This document shows, piece by piece, positions 34,664-43,054 of a DNA stretch of 64,000 nt; position 1 is the stretch's first letter; each line of letters opens with the position of its first letter. The position numbers were made by a program, and so were the translations under genes. The notes under the pieces are model-generated. The model saw only the letters and a list, made by a program, of their open reading frames with translations. It did no database searches and had not been told where the DNA came from. The stretch is taken from the NCBI GenBank assembly GCA_034437555.1, contig DAOTTQ010000006.1, positions 62,001 through 126,000 on the forward strand. The letters run 5' to 3'. Source of the stretch: JANWYT01 sp034437555 (lineage in GTDB: Bacteria > Chloroflexota > Anaerolineae > Aggregatilineales > Phototrophicaceae).

Positions 34664-35953
34664 ATGACAAGTACAGACGACAACATCGAAAAAGCTATTG
34701 AACACGCCACTCGCCCCCAAACGCAAGGACATAGTACAAAAGCGGTTCATGGAGGCGTGAAACGCGACAAGGCTTATCACGCACTAACACAGCCTATTGT
34801 CCAATCGGCAACCTTTACTTTTAAGGATACGGCTGATCTTTGTGACTTTATGGACAAGAAAATTTGGGGTGGTGAAGTAGACCGTGAAGAATACGGACGT
34901 TATGGCAACCCCAGTATTTGGGCTGTAGAACAACGTATTGCAAATCTTGATGGTGCAGAAGACGCCGTTTTGTACTCCTCTGGGATGGCTGCGGTTACTT
35001 CGTTGTTGCTGACCGTGTTAAAGAGTGGTCAACATATTGTGATGACGGATGATTGCTATCGCCGTACTCGCCAATTTTGCAAAGTGTTTTTGGCGAAGTA
35101 TGGTGTTGAAACAAGCGTTGTTACTATGGGTGACTATGACGCACTAGAAGCTGCCATTATTCCAGGACGCACACGCTTTATTATTTCTGAAACTCCCACA
35201 AACCCTTATCTGCGCGTTGCAGACTTGGGGCGTATTGTAGAAATTGCTAAACGCCATAGTATTTTAACGATGATTGATACCACCTTTGCGACACCTGTCA
35301 ACCTTCGCCCCAGCGAGTATGGCATTGATTTTACACTTCACAGTGCCACTAAATACTTTAGTGGGCATAATGACGTGATGGCGGGGGTGATTACAGGTGA
35401 ATCGGGCAAAATTAAGGCTCTCAAGGACGCTAGAGGCGTGTTTGGGAACGTTGTAGACCCGCAAGCAGCTTTCTTGTTAGAACGGGGCATTAAAACGCTA
35501 GGAATTCGTGTTCAACAGCAAAACAAGACGGCTTTGGCTGTGGCACAATTCCTAGAAAATCACCCTAAAATTGACCGTGTATACTATCCCGGCTTGGCTT
35601 CTCACCCCGACCATGAAATTGCCGTAAAGCAAATGAGCGGGTTTGGTGGCGTGGTTAGTTTTGAAGTGGCGGGTAACCTAGAAACAACCAGCCTCTTTAT
35701 TGACCGTTGCCGTATTCCTTACATCGCGCCTAGCTTGGGCGGTGTAGAAAGCCTCATTGAACAACCTTCTTTGGTGAGCTACTACGAACTCACTACGGCT
35801 GAAAGAATGGCTGTGGGTATTAGAGATAATCTGGTGCGTTTTGCTGTGGGTATTGAGGACACACAAGACATCATTGACGATTTAAACAACGCTTTAGAAG
35901 GCATTCCTGACCGCAAGCTAGAGCGCGAATGGGAAGACCGTTTCCGCGACTAG
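34664..35953 (+). CDS. Cys/Met metabolism PLP enzyme (cystathionine gamma-synthase/lyase family)
   Basis: 429 residues, trans-sulfuration family: STKAVHGGVKRDKAYHALTQ (about 24-43), YGRYGNPSIWAVEQRIANLDG, SSGMAAVTSLLL, the segment ISETPTNPYLRVAD, IDTTFATPVNLRP, and the PLP Lys in TLHSATKYFSGHNDVMAG (about 228). The N-terminal 25 residues are a non-family extension (charged, probably disordered). The upstream SAM riboswitch means it is shut off when SAM is plentiful, which argues for a biosynthetic role (cystathionine or homocysteine formation) rather than breakdown by a lyase. Exact activity cannot be settled from motifs. Good GAGGA SD. Confidence 0.93.
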   Translation: MTSTDDNIEKAIEHATRPQTQGHSTKAVHGGVKRDKAYHALTQPIVQSATFTFKDTADLCDFMDKKIWGGEVDREEYGRYGNPSIWAVEQRIANLDGAEDAVLYSSGMAAVTSLLLTVLKSGQHIVMTDDCYRRTRQFCKVFLAKYGVETSVVTMGDYDALEAAIIPGRTRFIISETPTNPYLRVADLGRIVEIAKRHSILTMIDTTFATPVNLRPSEYGIDFTLHSATKYFSGHNDVMAGVITGESGKIKALKDARGVFGNVVDPQAAFLLERGIKTLGIRVQQQNKTALAVAQFLENHPKIDRVYYPGLASHPDHEIAVKQMSGFGGVVSFEVAGNLETTSLFIDRCRIPYIAPSLGGVESLIEQPSLVSYYELTTAERMAVGIRDNLVRFAVGIEDTQDIIDDLNNALEGIPDRKLEREWEDRFRD

Positions 35954-35965
35954 TAGCAATGAAAC

Positions 35966-35996
35966 AAAAAGGCGATTCGTGATGAATTGCCTTTTT
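35966..35996. terminator. Bidirectional terminator between convergent genes
   Basis: AAAAAGGCGATTC / GAATTGCCTTTTT, 13-bp stem with one G-T pair and a 5-base loop, symmetrical A and T runs. It serves both the PLP enzyme gene (+) and thrC (-). Confidence 0.85.
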
Positions 35997-36003
35997 TATT
36001 GCC

Positions 36004-37299
36004 TTAAGCCAGTTCTTTTTCTTTAGTCAGAAGGTGTTTAAGTTCTTCTACACTGTCGCCTGCTTGTAGAATGATGTTGGGGTAGGCGGGTGTGATATTC
36101 TCAAGTCTATCTGTGTGATAAGCAATGGTGGCATCTGTATCTTTAAGAACATGCCCCGTAAGAACACCAACCACTGTTTCATGCGGTTGAATGATGCCAC
36201 GCTCTACCAATTTGCGAGTCCCTGCTAATGAGCAGGCAGAGGCAGGTTCACAGCCAATTCCTGTTGCATCTATGATTGCTTTTGCATCCATAATTTCTTG
36301 GTCGGTCACCATTTCAACTACGCCGTTAGTCCACGAAAGAGACCGTAGCGCTTTTTTGTAGTTTACAGGGTTGCCAATTTTGATGGCGGTGGCAACGGTT
36401 TCTGCCTTCATAGGGTGAAACTCTGTAAAGCCTGTTTGATAAGCGTGATAAAGAGGGCTTGCGCCTTCTGCTTGTACAATGGCAAGGCGTGGAATTTTAT
36501 CAATAAGCCCCAAGTCAAAAAGTTCTTTGAGGGCTTTGCCAAAAGCAGAACTGTTGCCTAAGTTTCCACCGGGACAAACAATCCAATCGGGAGCTTGCCA
36601 GCGCAACTGTTGAATAGCTTCTATCATAATGCTCTTTTGCCCCTCTAAACGGAAGGGGTTTACAGAATTAAGCACATAAATGCCAAGTGCTTCGCTGACC
36701 TGACGTACTAACTCTAGGTTGCGGTCAAAATCGGCATTAATTTGGATGCAGGTTGCGCCATACGCCACACCTTGCGCCAACTTGCCCACAGAAATTTGCT
36801 TGTTTTGTAGGAAAATGATGCCCTCAATTTCGGCGAGGGCGGCATAAGATGCCAGCGCAGATGACGTGTTGCCAGTGGAAGCACAGGCAACACGCGTCAT
36901 GCCCAAAACGCGGGCTTGGGTAACACCGCCCGTCATGCCACGGTCTTTGAATGAGCCTGTGGGGTTTTCGCCTTCATGCTTCAGATAAAGCGTGTTTACG
37001 CCTGCCCAACGCGCTAATTTCGCAATGTTATAAAGGTTGGTATTGCCCTCTGGACGAGAAGCAATAAGGTCATTAGGCACTTCAGGGTAAATGAGTTCTT
37101 TGTATCGCCAAACGCCACTGTTGTAAGGGGCATCAAGTGACCCCAAACGTGCGTCAAATAGCTGGCGAGTGATAGGGGTTTTAAGCTGTTTCCAGTCATG
37201 AGTTACGTCCAACAAGCCTCCACAAGACCGACACGCATAAATAACTTCGCGGACTGAATACTGCGCGTGACAATCCATACATTGCAGGACGCTTATCAT
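36004..37299 (-). CDS. thrC: Threonine synthase
   Basis: Converts O-phosphohomoserine to threonine (PLP). Predicted 431 residues from the ATG at 37299 (AGAGAGG SD); the frame stays open to 37539 but that part overlaps thrB on the other strand. An N-terminal zinc ribbon (CMDCHAQYS ... CRSCGG, four Cys within residues 7-31) precedes the PLP fold: PEGNTNLYN, HEGENPTGSFKDRGM with the PLP Lys, ASTGNTSSALASYAALA, and CPGGNLGNSSAFGKALKE (phosphate-binding glycines). Divergent from thrB with only 54 bp between the starts, so the two probably share control. Confidence 0.95.
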   Translation of the reverse strand: MISVLQCMDCHAQYSVREVIYACRSCGGLLDVTHDWKQLKTPITRQLFDARLGSLDAPYNSGVWRYKELIYPEVPNDLIASRPEGNTNLYNIAKLARWAGVNTLYLKHEGENPTGSFKDRGMTGGVTQARVLGMTRVACASTGNTSSALASYAALAEIEGIIFLQNKQISVGKLAQGVAYGATCIQINADFDRNLELVRQVSEALGIYVLNSVNPFRLEGQKSIMIEAIQQLRWQAPDWIVCPGGNLGNSSAFGKALKELFDLGLIDKIPRLAIVQAEGASPLYHAYQTGFTEFHPMKAETVATAIKIGNPVNYKKALRSLSWTNGVVEMVTDQEIMDAKAIIDATGIGCEPASACSLAGTRKLVERGIIQPHETVVGVLTGHVLKDTDATIAYHTDRLENITPAYPNIILQAGDSVEELKHLLTKEKELA

Positions 37300-37353
37300 T
37301 CGTGTTATCCTCTCTGGATATGGTTTAATCAATGTTAAGGATAGCGAGTTTTC

Positions 37354-38295
37354 GTGATATTTGCCAGAGTAGAAGCGTTTGCACCAGCAACGGTAGCGAA
37401 CATCGGAATCGGGTTTGACATTCTTGGGCTGGCGGTAACAGGTAGCGGTGATACCGTTATTGCAGAGTGGGCGACCAGCGGAGGCGTGAGTATTGCACGC
37501 ATAGAAGGTGATAATGGCAAATTGCCTTATGAATCCCATAAAAACGTGGCAAGCGTGGCTGCGAATGCGTTATTAAAGCAACTAGGGCTTCGGCACGATA
37601 TTGCTTTAACTGTTAAAAAAGGTTTGCCATTAGCAAGTGGTCTAGGAAGTAGTTCTGCCAGTTCTGTGGCGGCGGCGGTAGCTGTGAACGCCCTACTGGG
37701 AAGCCCTCTTTCCCGTGAGGAACTATTGCACGCTTGCCTGGAAGGGGAGGCTGCGGTAAGTGGCTACCATGCAGATAATGTTGCACCGTGTTTGTTTGGT
37801 GGTATTACACTGACAATGGGAACAGAAGCTCAAAACATTCGTAAGCTACCTATTCCAACAGGGCTACATCTGGCATTTGTTACGCCAAACGTGGCTGTGC
37901 CAACTTCTGAAGCGCGTGCTGTTTTGCCCCCCACAATTACCCTAAAACAAATGGTACATCAAACGGGTGGCGTTGCCTTGCTGATGGATGCTATTTATCG
38001 GGGCGACATTCGTACTATGGCGCGTGCTATGCAATCAGATTTGGTTGTAGAGCCTGCTAGAGCGCATTTGATGCCGTATTTGGTAGAAGTTCGTGAGGTT
38101 GCCATGGCCAATGGCGCGTTGTGCCTTGTGATTAGTGGTGCTGGTCCTACATTAATGGCAGTGTGCGAAGACGAGCTAACCGCTGAGCGTATTTCTATTG
38201 CAATGGCGGGCGTGTATACGGAAAAAGGATTAGAAAGCCTTACACGCTATGGACAGGTGCTACAAGAAGGCGCACAAGTTATACAAATTAGCTAA
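37354..38295 (+). CDS. thrB: Homoserine kinase
   Basis: Phosphorylates homoserine for threonine synthase. 313 residues, GTG start at 37354. GHMP-kinase family: FAPATVANIGIGFDILGLAV at the N-terminus, the ATP loop LPLASGLGSSSASSVAAAVA (about 89-108), HADNVAPCLFGG and the C-terminal GHMP motif CLVISGAGPTLMAV. Slightly longer than E. coli ThrB. The upstream bases AAGGATAGCGAG give a spaced SD. Divergent partner of thrC. Confidence 0.95.
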   Translation: MIFARVEAFAPATVANIGIGFDILGLAVTGSGDTVIAEWATSGGVSIARIEGDNGKLPYESHKNVASVAANALLKQLGLRHDIALTVKKGLPLASGLGSSSASSVAAAVAVNALLGSPLSREELLHACLEGEAAVSGYHADNVAPCLFGGITLTMGTEAQNIRKLPIPTGLHLAFVTPNVAVPTSEARAVLPPTITLKQMVHQTGGVALLMDAIYRGDIRTMARAMQSDLVVEPARAHLMPYLVEVREVAMANGALCLVISGAGPTLMAVCEDELTAERISIAMAGVYTEKGLESLTRYGQVLQEGAQVIQIS

Positions 38296-38354
38296 GGGCG
38301 TATATAATGATTGCGCCTAGTTAAACTCAATGTTGGCAATGATTTGTGAAAATC

Positions 38355-38383
38355 TTGACAATCCCTAACACGAGGGCTATCAT
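38355..38383 (+). promoter_or_regulatory. Promoter of the aldehyde dehydrogenase gene
   Basis: TTGACA (38355-38360), a 17-base spacer, TATCAT (38378-38383): a near-consensus housekeeping promoter, with predicted start about 30 bases before the ATG at 38421. Confidence 0.75.
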
Positions 38384-38420
38384 TCGATAAAAATTGCTAT
38401 CCCAAAAAGAGAGTCTTTTT

Positions 38421-39914
38421 ATGAGCAATCTGGTAAAAAATTACATCAATGGCGAATGGGTTGAATCTGTAAGTGGTGAAACTTTTAACAGTATTAACCC
38501 AGCCACAGAAGAAGTCTTTGCTGTTGTCACAAAAAGCAACACGATTGACGTTGCTCAGGCCGTTTCTTCGGCAAAATTGGCTTATGATAAGTGGCGTTTA
38601 ACGCCTGCGCCCCGACGCGGTGAGATTCTTTATCGTGTTGCCGAGATTTTGACAGAGCATAAAGAAGAAATTTCGCGGATTGCCACCCAAGAAATGGGTA
38701 AGATTTTGGCAGAAACGCGTGGTGACGTGCAAGAAGCCATTGATATGGCGTATTACATGGGTGGGGAAGGTCGGCGGTTGCTTGGCTATACCGCCCCTGT
38801 AGAAATGCCGAATAAGTTTGGGATGGCACTTAAGGATTCTGTGGGTGTTGTGGGTCTTATCACACCTTGGAATTTCCCTGTTGCTGTGCCTAGCTGGAAG
38901 ATTTTACCTGCCCTTATTGCGGGCAACACGGTTGTTTGGAAGGCTGCCGAAGATACTTGTGCGACGGCTGCTGCCTTTATTAAGACCTTTGAGGAAGCGG
39001 GCTTGCCCAAAGGTGTGATTAACCTTTTGTGTGGTTATGGCGATGCTGGCGAAGCATTGGTAACGCATCCTGATGTGCGGATTGTTTCGTTTACAGGGTC
39101 TACTCAAACTGGCATTAACGTTTATACCAAAGCTGCCCAACTTGGCAAAAAAGTGACGCTCGAGATGGGTGGTAAAAACGCCATTATTGTGATGGACGAT
39201 GCTAACTTTGATTTAGCTGTAGAAGCCATTACATGGAGTGCCTACGGCACAACAGGGCAACGCTGTACTGCTACAAGCCGTCTTATTGTGCAAAAAGGTA
39301 TTAAGCCTCGTTTGATGGAAGCCCTGATTGCAAAAGCAAAAACAATCCGTGTGGGTAACGGCATGAACGACAGCACGAATATGGGGCCGCTTGTAAATGC
39401 TAAAGCCCTTGAAAAAGTGGCGAGCTATATGGAAGTGGCAAGACAAGATGGCGCAAGCATTGTGTTGGGGGGTAAGCGTTCTGAATTGGGCAAAGGGTTC
39501 TTCTTTGAGCCAACTCTCTTTGACAATGTAACACATGGTATGCGCGTGGAACAAGAAGAGATTTTTGGACCCGTTTTATCGGTGATTGAAGTGCGTGACC
39601 TTGACGAAGCTGTTTATGTGAATAACAACACACGCTATGGGCTTTCTAGCAGTATTTTTACAGAGAACATCAACGCTGCTTTTAGAGCTATTCGTGACAT
39701 TAGCACGGGTATTGTGTATGTAAACCATGGCACAACAGGCGCAGAAATTCAGTTTCCGTTTGGTGGTACTCGTGGCACAGGAAACGGTATGCGTGAGGCA
39801 GGTCAGGCGGGGCTAACTTCCTTCACAGAATGGAAGTCTGTTTATATTGATTACAGCGGACGCTTACAACGCGCCCAAATTGACACCGAAAGCATTCTTA
39901 GCGAGGATTCATAG
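38421..39914 (+). CDS. NAD(P)-dependent aldehyde dehydrogenase
   Basis: Oxidises an aldehyde to the acid. Predicted 497 residues from the ATG at 38421 (family-like MSNLVKNYINGEWVES); an upstream in-frame TTG/ATG at 38394 precedes the likely transcription start. Motifs: NFPVAVPSWKILPALIAGNT, FTGSTQTG, catalytic Glu in LEMGGKNAIIV (about 259), catalytic Cys in GQRCTATSRL (about 293), EEIFGPVLSV, and PFGGTRGTGNGMREAG. Overall resemblance is to semialdehyde dehydrogenases such as the alpha-ketoglutaric semialdehyde group, but substrate choice is not readable. It has its own strong promoter and appears to be an independent unit before the iscX-nuo genes. Confidence 0.92.
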   Translation: MSNLVKNYINGEWVESVSGETFNSINPATEEVFAVVTKSNTIDVAQAVSSAKLAYDKWRLTPAPRRGEILYRVAEILTEHKEEISRIATQEMGKILAETRGDVQEAIDMAYYMGGEGRRLLGYTAPVEMPNKFGMALKDSVGVVGLITPWNFPVAVPSWKILPALIAGNTVVWKAAEDTCATAAAFIKTFEEAGLPKGVINLLCGYGDAGEALVTHPDVRIVSFTGSTQTGINVYTKAAQLGKKVTLEMGGKNAIIVMDDANFDLAVEAITWSAYGTTGQRCTATSRLIVQKGIKPRLMEALIAKAKTIRVGNGMNDSTNMGPLVNAKALEKVASYMEVARQDGASIVLGGKRSELGKGFFFEPTLFDNVTHGMRVEQEEIFGPVLSVIEVRDLDEAVYVNNNTRYGLSSSIFTENINAAFRAIRDISTGIVYVNHGTTGAEIQFPFGGTRGTGNGMREAGQAGLTSFTEWKSVYIDYSGRLQRAQIDTESILSEDS

Positions 39915-39956
39915 GAATGTTGTCGTCACATCTGGTAAAATTGGGTAAGCTAAAGC

Positions 39957-40175
39957 ATGGATGAACAGCCCCTTTACTGGGATAGCTCTTATGAGATTGT
40001 TCTGGCATTGATGGAACTTCATGCAGGTGTGGATTTAGATGGTATTGGTATTGGTGAATTACATCAATTGATTGTTTCTTTGCCGAATTTTGCGGATGAC
40101 CCATTGATGAGTAATGATGGCATCCTGACAGAAATTTTGCGGGAGTGGTATGAGGAGAGTAGTGAATGGAACTAA
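39957..40175 (+). CDS. IscX-like Fe-S assembly protein
   Basis: 72 residues, strongly acidic. It follows the IscX pattern along its whole length: LYWDSSYEIVLALMELHAGV, then a DL-H-I helix (IGELHQLIVSLPNF), ADDPLMSNDGILTEIL and REWYEE, corresponding to the W-S-E-I, D-x-x-LH, F-DDP, SN-x-x-L and W-EE positions of IscX. IscX binds iron and IscS and modulates cluster assembly. It overlaps the nuoB start by 10 bases, i.e. it is translationally coupled to Fe-S-rich complex I subunits; no other isc genes are nearby. Confidence 0.83.
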   Translation: MDEQPLYWDSSYEIVLALMELHAGVDLDGIGIGELHQLIVSLPNFADDPLMSNDGILTEILREWYEESSEWN

Positions 40176-41116
40176 AACTTCAAGAACTTAACACAACACA
40201 ATACCCCGTCCCGACAGACCTACAAGACAACGTTGCCATCACAAGCCTGAGCAAGTTGTATAACTGGGGTCGTCGGAATTCTATGTGGCCCATGCTGTTC
40301 GGCTTGGCTTGTTGTGCCATTGAAATGATTGCTACTGCGTCTTCACGGTTTGACTTTTCACGGTTTGGCATGGAAGTGATGCGTGCCACACCCCGTCAGG
40401 CTGATTTGATGATTGTATCTGGAACAGTAACAAAGAAGATGATTGTTCCCATTGTGCGCCTTTACAACCAAATGCCAGAACCCAAGTACATTTTGGCGAT
40501 GGGTGCTTGTGCCAGTGGTGGTGGCCCTTTCAAAGAAGGCTACAACGTGGTTTCGGGCATTGATAAGTATTTGCCAGTGGATGTTTATGTCCCTGGATGC
40601 CCCCCGACTCCTCAAGCCTTGCTTTATGGCTTGATTGCATTGCAAAAGAAGATTGATGGGCAAAGCATTACAAACACCGATGATGTGCCTTGGTATGGCA
40701 TGGGACCCTCTGACCCAACCCCTGTACCCATTTTGGGCCCCGATATTATTGACCCACGCCAAATGGATATGATTCGCCGTGCTGCCGAACAAGCCTCTAC
40801 AAAAGAGGGTTCGATTCCTTCTGTTCGTCAGTTGCCCTCTAGCGCATCTGTGGCGGTCATTGATGCACCTGTAAAGACTGCTCCTAAAGTAGAATCGGCT
40901 AATTCTCCAGAAGATGACCGCCGTGCTGCTGCACTGGCGCGTAAGGCTGCGCGTGCAGACAAAGCCACTGGTGGCGAAACAGCCAGCGCACCTACCTCTG
41001 TTGCAACGCTAGAGGGTGGCTCTAAGCCATGGGAAGAATCGAATGACGTGCGCGAACAACGCCGTTTGGCGGCACTGGCTCGTAAAGCCTCACGTTCACA
41101 AAAAGGTGAAGGATAA
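40166..41116 (+). CDS. nuoB: NADH-quinone oxidoreductase subunit B with long C-terminal tail
   Basis: Holds the N2 [4Fe-4S] cluster next to the quinone site of complex I. Core residues about 1-190: GLACCAIEM (adjacent cluster Cys pair), SGTVTKKM, MGACASGGG and PGCPPTPQALLYG supply the four ligands. The protein has 316 residues against roughly 160-200 for typical NuoB. The extra about 110 residues are low-complexity Ala/Lys/Arg/Ser-rich and contain two copies of a RxxAALARKA(A/S)R element (near residues 250-268 and 296-310), the latter introduced by KPWEES. NuoI ends in the same element. Followed 5 bases later by nuoCD. Confidence 0.95.
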   Translation: MELKLQELNTTQYPVPTDLQDNVAITSLSKLYNWGRRNSMWPMLFGLACCAIEMIATASSRFDFSRFGMEVMRATPRQADLMIVSGTVTKKMIVPIVRLYNQMPEPKYILAMGACASGGGPFKEGYNVVSGIDKYLPVDVYVPGCPPTPQALLYGLIALQKKIDGQSITNTDDVPWYGMGPSDPTPVPILGPDIIDPRQMDMIRRAAEQASTKEGSIPSVRQLPSSASVAVIDAPVKTAPKVESANSPEDDRRAAALARKAARADKATGGETASAPTSVATLEGGSKPWEESNDVREQRRLAALARKASRSQKGEG

Positions 41117-41121
41117 AGTAC

Positions 41122-42996
41122 ATGGTTGATATGAGTGAATCAGACGTAAAAACGTCCCCCATTGCAGACGCAATTGTAGATTTAAAAACTGCTTTCCCTG
41201 CCGACGTTTCTGATGATACCCGTGCTGGTTATCAGGGTGTGATTATCAATAAAGATAAGCTACCCGAAGTTGCCCAATACATCAAAGCAACACTTGGGTT
41301 TGATTATCTTTCTAGTGCAACGGCGGTTGATTATTTAGGCGAAGGCAATCACAGCAACGACCACTTAGAAATGGTATATCACGCTTACCGCACTACAGGT
41401 GGTAGTGCTTTAGTGTTTAAGGCACAAACAGATCGCACTGAAGCTACAATTCCATCGCTGATTAACGTTTGGCGTGGTGCAGATTTTCAAGAGCGTGAAG
41501 CGTGGGATTTGTACGGCATCAAGTTTGAAGGGCATCCTAACCTAAAGCGCATTTTGCTTTGGGAAGGCTTTGCCGGCTTTCCAATGCGTAAAGATTGGGA
41601 AGAAGCCTACTTTGAAGAACAACACAAACCCTTTGATAGCCGTTGGCCCAGTGGTCATGTGCATCGCGCAGAAGAACGTAATCTTTTTGGCAAGAACGTA
41701 AAGTACCCCGCCGATATTGATTTGAGCCGTCTATCTGATGTGTCGGAATCTGATTTATACACAGGCTTTGGCTTGGGCGTAGATACGACACAAGTCACCG
41801 ATGAACATGGCATTGCAACCGACCAATTGATTGTGAACATGGGACCTCATCATCCTAGTACACACGGTGTGTTCCGTATGGTGATGAAGCTGGACGGTGA
41901 AACAATTACCCACCTAGAACCTGTGATGGGGTATTTGCATCGTAACCACGAAAAAATTGGGGAACGTAACACCTATCTTCACAATATCCCCTTTACAGAC
42001 CGCCTAGACTATATTTCTAGCATGGGCAACAATCACGGCTACGTTTTGGCTGTGGAGCAATTGTTGGCTTTGGGCGCGAGGTGGCAACCCCCAACCTATC
42101 GTACCGAAGTGGTGCGTGTGCTGATGGTAGAACTATCACGCATTGTCAATCACCTGTGGGCAATTGGTTTCTGGCTTAATGACCTTGGTGCATTCTTTAC
42201 GCCCGTGTTGTACTTTATCCAAGAGCGTGAACGCATTCTTGATTTCTTTGAAGCGGTTGCAGGTAGCCGCATGATGTGTAACTACATGCGTTTTGGTGGT
42301 GTTTTTGCCGACTTGCCAGAGCGTATTCGTACCATTGCCAACCTCATGAATGACCGTGTGCGTGATATTGACACGATGACATTCTTAACCGAAATGATTA
42401 ATGAGCGTATTCCACGCACGATTGATGACCTAGACCTGTATTTAACAGAAAACGATATTGTGCGTTCCCGTTCTGTGGGTGTGGGGTATTTAAGCCCAGA
42501 AGATGCGATTAACTATAGCGCGGCGGGTCCTTTGTTGCGTGGTAGCGGCGTTGCTTATGATGTGCGCCGTGCCGAACCTTATAGCATTTATGGCGAACTT
42601 GATTTTGATGTTGCGGTACAAGATAGTGGTGATATGTATGCTCGTTACTTGGTACGCTTGCAAGAAATGCGTGAAAGTGTGCGTATTTTGAAGCAAATTT
42701 TGCCACGTTTGGAATACACTAAGGGCGAATCTGTTGCTTCTAGCTTTCAGTATTCGGGCAAAGTGCCAATTGGTGAATCCTATGCTCGCGTAGAAAATGG
42801 CAAGGGTGAACTGGGTTATTATCTTGTATCGGCAGGCGACAAGAAAACCACTTCTAACGCGTGGCGTTATCATGTTCGCGCCCCAAGTTTCATTAACCTC
42901 ACGCCTTTGGGCTTGATGTCACAGGGGACAAAGGTTGCGGATGTGGTGGCAATTTTAGGTAGTATTGACATTGTACTTGGCGAAACAGACCGTTAA
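41122..42996 (+). CDS. nuoCD: NADH-quinone oxidoreductase subunit C/D fusion
   Basis: 624-residue fused NuoC (about 1-205) and NuoD (about 220-624). NuoC part: GFDYLSSATAVDYLG, WRGADFQEREAWDLYGIKFE and HPNLKRILLWEGF. NuoD part: VNMGPHHPSTHGVFRMV, GYLHRNHEKIGERN, RTEVVRVLMVELSRIVNHLW, RGSGVAYDVRRAEPYSIY and the C-terminal LGSIDIVLGETDR. Together they form the peripheral-arm connection that lines the quinone cavity with NuoB. A natural C-D fusion is known from several groups. Nuo A, E-H and J-N are not in the window. Confidence 0.95.
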   Translation: MVDMSESDVKTSPIADAIVDLKTAFPADVSDDTRAGYQGVIINKDKLPEVAQYIKATLGFDYLSSATAVDYLGEGNHSNDHLEMVYHAYRTTGGSALVFKAQTDRTEATIPSLINVWRGADFQEREAWDLYGIKFEGHPNLKRILLWEGFAGFPMRKDWEEAYFEEQHKPFDSRWPSGHVHRAEERNLFGKNVKYPADIDLSRLSDVSESDLYTGFGLGVDTTQVTDEHGIATDQLIVNMGPHHPSTHGVFRMVMKLDGETITHLEPVMGYLHRNHEKIGERNTYLHNIPFTDRLDYISSMGNNHGYVLAVEQLLALGARWQPPTYRTEVVRVLMVELSRIVNHLWAIGFWLNDLGAFFTPVLYFIQERERILDFFEAVAGSRMMCNYMRFGGVFADLPERIRTIANLMNDRVRDIDTMTFLTEMINERIPRTIDDLDLYLTENDIVRSRSVGVGYLSPEDAINYSAAGPLLRGSGVAYDVRRAEPYSIYGELDFDVAVQDSGDMYARYLVRLQEMRESVRILKQILPRLEYTKGESVASSFQYSGKVPIGESYARVENGKGELGYYLVSAGDKKTTSNAWRYHVRAPSFINLTPLGLMSQGTKVADVVAILGSIDIVLGETDR

Positions 42997-43054
42997 TCAG
43001 CGAATATGGGGTGTTCTTGATGACAGGAACACCTTCTATCTATGAGGATAAGAC

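Noticed and set aside
37300..37539. N-terminal extension of thrC (80 extra residues)
   Set aside because: It overlaps the thrB coding region on the other strand. The ATG at 37299 has a strong SD and places the zinc ribbon at the N-terminus as expected.
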